Of a stretch of DNA of 64,000 bases, positions 61,802-64,000 are shown piece by piece (positions within the stretch are counted from its first letter, which is position 1; the number at the start of each line of letters is the position of its first letter). The DNA is from Mucilaginibacter straminoryzae. Lineage in GTDB: Bacteria > Bacteroidota > Bacteroidia > Sphingobacteriales > Sphingobacteriaceae. The position numbers and the translations under genes are program-made. The notes under the pieces are model-generated. The model was not told where the DNA came from. It made no database searches and saw only the letters and a program-made list of their open reading frames with translations. Location of the stretch: assembly GCF_022953055.1 (NCBI RefSeq), contig NZ_JALJEJ010000009.1:62001-126000 (forward strand), in the 5' to 3' direction.

Positions 61802-62894
61802 GTGCTTCTCCTCCTGTTACTTCAAATAGTTTAAAATCCACATTTATTTCTTTGAAAACGGCTGCCACCCGTTCTTTACTGGTATCGGTAATAAATACCT
61901 GGCCAAAGTCCTGGTGCGAAACCATCTGCATCAGCTTGGTAATCCGCAACTGATCTAATTTATCAAAAATATCATCCAGCAACAGCAGCGGTTTAAAGCC
62001 TTTCTGCTGGTAAAGGAAAGAATACTGTGCCAGTTTCAATGCAATCAGGAATGACTTCTGCTGCCCTTGTGACCCGAATTTCTTCATCGGCATGCCATGA
62101 ATTTCAAAAGCCAGATCGTCGCGATGGATACCTGCTGTGGTCCGTTGCAGTATGCGGTCTTTATCTGCAGTTTGCTGCAACAGGTTTTCAAAATCATTAT
62201 CCAGCAACTGCGACTCATATACTAAAGACACTTGCTCTGCTCCGTTACTGATGTACGCATAGTGCTGATCAAACACCGGTGTAAAGGTATCCATAAACGC
62301 TTTACGCTTGGCGTAAATACCCTTGCCATAATCTACCAGTTGCTCGTCGTAAATTTCCAGCAGGCTTTTATCGTAACGGCCGCTCTCGCTCATCCGTTTC
62401 AGCACGGCATTGCGGTTCAGTAATACTTTATTGTAAGCAATCAGTTCGTCCAGGTAACGGTTATCCGTTTGCGAGATGACGTTATCAATAAACCTGCGCC
62501 GCTCTTCGCTGCCTTCAATAATAATACTGACATCATACGGAGAGATCATCACCAGAGGATATAGTCCGATATGATCTGCCAGCCGCTGGTATTCTTTTTT
62601 ATTACGTTTGAACTGCTTCTTCTGATTGCGCTTTACCGAACAGGCTACCGTATCCGACTGGCCGTTGCGTTCAAAAGCACCGCTGACGATAAAAAAATCT
62701 GTCCCCTGTTTAATCTGCTGGCTATCTATCGCATTAAAATAACTTTTACAAAGCGAAAGGTAATGTATGGCGTCCAGCAGGTTGGTTTTACCTGCACCAT
62801 TATTACCTGTAAAAGCATTTACACCGGGGCTGAAATCGAAAGAGCCTTCGGTATAATTCTTAAAATTGATAACAGATAACTGCTGCAGATACAT
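61788..62894 (-). CDS. recF: DNA replication and repair protein RecF
   Basis: ATG at 62894 (MYLQQLSVINFKNY) is preferred over GTG at 62915. The 368-residue product is standard RecF length. Walker A is GNNGAGKT (30-37), the ABC signature region is near KFGSQGQQKSFLIALKLAQ (about 275) and Walker B is PLLLLDDIFDKLD (about 306). RecF is an SMC-like ATPase that loads RecOR at gapped DNA. It overlaps the DciA-like gene. Confidence 0.96.
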   Translation of the reverse strand: MYLQQLSVINFKNYTEGSFDFSPGVNAFTGNNGAGKTNLLDAIHYLSLCKSYFNAIDSQQIKQGTDFFIVSGAFERNGQSDTVACSVKRNQKKQFKRNKKEYQRLADHIGLYPLVMISPYDVSIIIEGSEERRRFIDNVISQTDNRYLDELIAYNKVLLNRNAVLKRMSESGRYDKSLLEIYDEQLVDYGKGIYAKRKAFMDTFTPVFDQHYAYISNGAEQVSLVYESQLLDNDFENLLQQTADKDRILQRTTAGIHRDDLAFEIHGMPMKKFGSQGQQKSFLIALKLAQYSFLYQQKGFKPLLLLDDIFDKLDQLRITKLMQMVSHQDFGQVFITDTSKERVAAVFKEINVDFKLFEVTGGEAHAQV

Positions 62895-62978
62895 AACGGG
62901 TTTCAAAGTTAGCACATCGTCGTGGTGTTTAACGAGCCGTAGCGGTAAAATAAGTATAAGTATTTAACTTAAAAGCTA

Positions 62979-63008
62979 TTGTATAGAATTTTGAAAAGCG
63001 TATTTTTG
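62979..63008 (+). promoter_or_regulatory. Predicted promoter of the TPR-protein/ribH operon
   Basis: TATTTTTG (-7, 63001-63008) with TTG at 62979-62981 (19-base spacer) lies 21 bases upstream of the ATG at 63030. Confidence 0.5.
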
Positions 63009-63029
63009 CACTCCTAATTTAAAATTGAA

Positions 63030-63710
63030 ATGTCAAATACTCAGGCTAACACCAAAGTAGAGAATAATCAGAAGACCGATTTTGTACAGACCGGAAAATT
63101 TGTGCGCGAGAACCAGAAGAGCTTATTATTTATAGTTGGCGCTGTTTTGGCGTTGATTGTAATCTACTTTGTTTATCAGAAAGTATACCTGGCCCCAAGG
63201 GAAACCAAGGCTGCCGACCAAATGCACGTAGCCCAGGATTTCTGGAACAAACATGATTGGGACAAAGCCATTAAAGGCGATGCCGGTTACCCTGGTTTCG
63301 AAAAGATTGTTGCCGAGTATAGCAATACCAAAGCTGCTAACCTGGCTTACTACTACCTGGGTGTAGCTTACTTAAACAAAGGCGAATACCGCAAAGCGAT
63401 CGACAGCTTCACTAACTTCCGTGGCGACGATGGTATGCTTGCTGCAGAAGCACTGGGCAGCACCGGCGATGCTTATGTAGAGTTGAAAGATTACGACAAA
63501 GCAGCTACTTATTTCAAAAAAGCTTCAGATAAAGCAAACAATAAATTCCTATCTCCATTTTATCTAAAAAAGCTTGGTTTAGTTTACGAGGCACAAAAAG
63601 ACAACAAGTCTGCATTGGAAGCCTATAAAAAGATCAAGACTGATTATAGCGAAAGTACAGAAGGGCAAAATATCGACGAATATATTGCCCGTGTAGAGGC
63701 AAAAATATAA
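63030..63710 (+). CDS. Membrane-anchored TPR protein (YfgM-like)
   Basis: The 226-residue product has one N-terminal membrane segment (about 30-50, LLFIVGAVLALIVIYFVYQK) and then TPR repeats (about 95-220, YYLGVAYLNKGEYRKAIDSF, ALGSTGDAYVELKDYDKAATYF). It resembles YfgM-type periplasmic chaperone-like proteins. Its stop codon overlaps the ribH start (TAATG), so the two are coupled. Confidence 0.88.
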   Translation: MSNTQANTKVENNQKTDFVQTGKFVRENQKSLLFIVGAVLALIVIYFVYQKVYLAPRETKAADQMHVAQDFWNKHDWDKAIKGDAGYPGFEKIVAEYSNTKAANLAYYYLGVAYLNKGEYRKAIDSFTNFRGDDGMLAAEALGSTGDAYVELKDYDKAATYFKKASDKANNKFLSPFYLKKLGLVYEAQKDNKSALEAYKKIKTDYSESTEGQNIDEYIARVEAKI

Positions 63711-64000
63711 TGGCGACACAGTTAAAAAACCTGTCTGATTTTTCTGATACCGAAGTTCCATCCGCTGCGCCATACCGCTATGGTATTGTAACGGCAGAAT
63801 GGAATACACAAATTACCAATGCACTGTTTGAAGGCGCCTATCAAAGCCTGATTAACCATGGTGCATTGGCCGATAATATTTTTCCTTACGCTGTTCCCGG
63901 CAGTTATGAATTAATTTCTGGCGCAGACCTGTTATTAAGAAATATTGTTAACTTAGATGCAGTAATTTGTCTCGGTTGTGTAATACAGGGCGAAACAAGG
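63710..64000 (+). CDS. ribH: 6,7-dimethyl-8-ribityllumazine synthase (partial, C-terminus off window)
   Basis: The first 97 residues are visible from ATG at 63710. GIVTAEWNTQITNALFEGA (about 25-43), PYAVPGSYELISGADLLL (about 59-76) and DAVICLGCVIQGETR (about 83-97) are the RibH substrate-binding motifs. The enzyme makes the lumazine precursor of riboflavin. The gene overlaps the TPR gene by one base. Confidence 0.96.
   Translation, partial: MATQLKNLSDFSDTEVPSAAPYRYGIVTAEWNTQITNALFEGAYQSLINHGALADNIFPYAVPGSYELISGADLLLRNIVNLDAVICLGCVIQGETR

Overview
The window looks like a chromosomal segment of a Bacteroidota bacterium, most likely family Sphingobacteriaceae (Mucilaginibacter/Pedobacter-like). 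The evidence is two SusC/SusD pairs, an ECF sigma/FecR pair feeding a SusC with an STN domain, a type IX secretion (T9SS) sorting domain and a PorV-type channel, promoters of the TAnnTTTG type, and few Shine-Dalgarno sequences. The genus is inferred from gene style, not from a marker gene. No rRNA, tRNA, CRISPR array, IS element or prophage core was found.

Layout. 1-1.05 kb: partial methyltransferase gene with a palindromic promoter site, then a broken Fur-family gene. 1.09-15.8 kb: carbohydrate/phosphodiester scavenging block, all on the minus strand (GH115, GH78, then ECF sigma, FecR, SusC, SusD, phosphodiesterase), with a relic of a second GH115 C-terminus. 16-19 kb: truncated TetR gene, a serine hydrolase and two unknown small genes. 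19.1-21.95 kb: four-gene operon behind a TPP riboswitch (methyltransferase, AIR-synthase-like, ThiE-like, Trm112-like). 22.1-26.2 kb: Asp/Asn hydroxylase-like protein, HExxH protein, small T9SS protein and a long Thr-rich collagen-like protein. 26.7-31.4 kb: minus-strand operon of a PKHD hydroxylase, a binding-protein-like protein without signal peptide, a formyltransferase and three tail-collar proteins. 31.6-40.6 kb: glycosyltransferases, a DPM-like/DUF2304/TMTC-like set, PorV, a carbamoyltransferase, a methyltransferase and a PhyH oxygenase. 40.7-43.3 kb: secreted histidine phosphatase, GOB-like B3 metallo-beta-lactamase, serine hydrolase. 43.5-51.7 kb: SAM-I riboswitch, TlpA-like thioredoxin, a 38-residue peptide ending in a cysteine run, SusC, SusD and a TPR sensor kinase. 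51.8-64 kb: mostly housekeeping genes (antiporter, asparaginase, TatD, two FKBPs, NrnA, Ndk, DciA-like, RecF, TPR protein, partial RibH).

How the genes work together. The 1-16 kb block reads as a TonB-linked uptake system under sigma/anti-sigma control beside enzymes that could remove rhamnose and glucuronic acid from plant glycans. The 43.5-49.4 kb block carries two independent signs of sulfur-dependent control (S-box riboswitch and cysteine-run leader peptide) in front of a SusC/SusD transporter. The 22-41 kb stretch concentrates three unrelated Fe(II)/2-oxoglutarate oxygenases, glycosyl-, formyl-, carbamoyl- and methyltransferases around repetitive secreted proteins, suggesting decoration of surface proteins or glycans. 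The two strongest candidates for undescribed biology are the TPP-controlled operon and the SAM-box/cysteine-peptide transporter locus.
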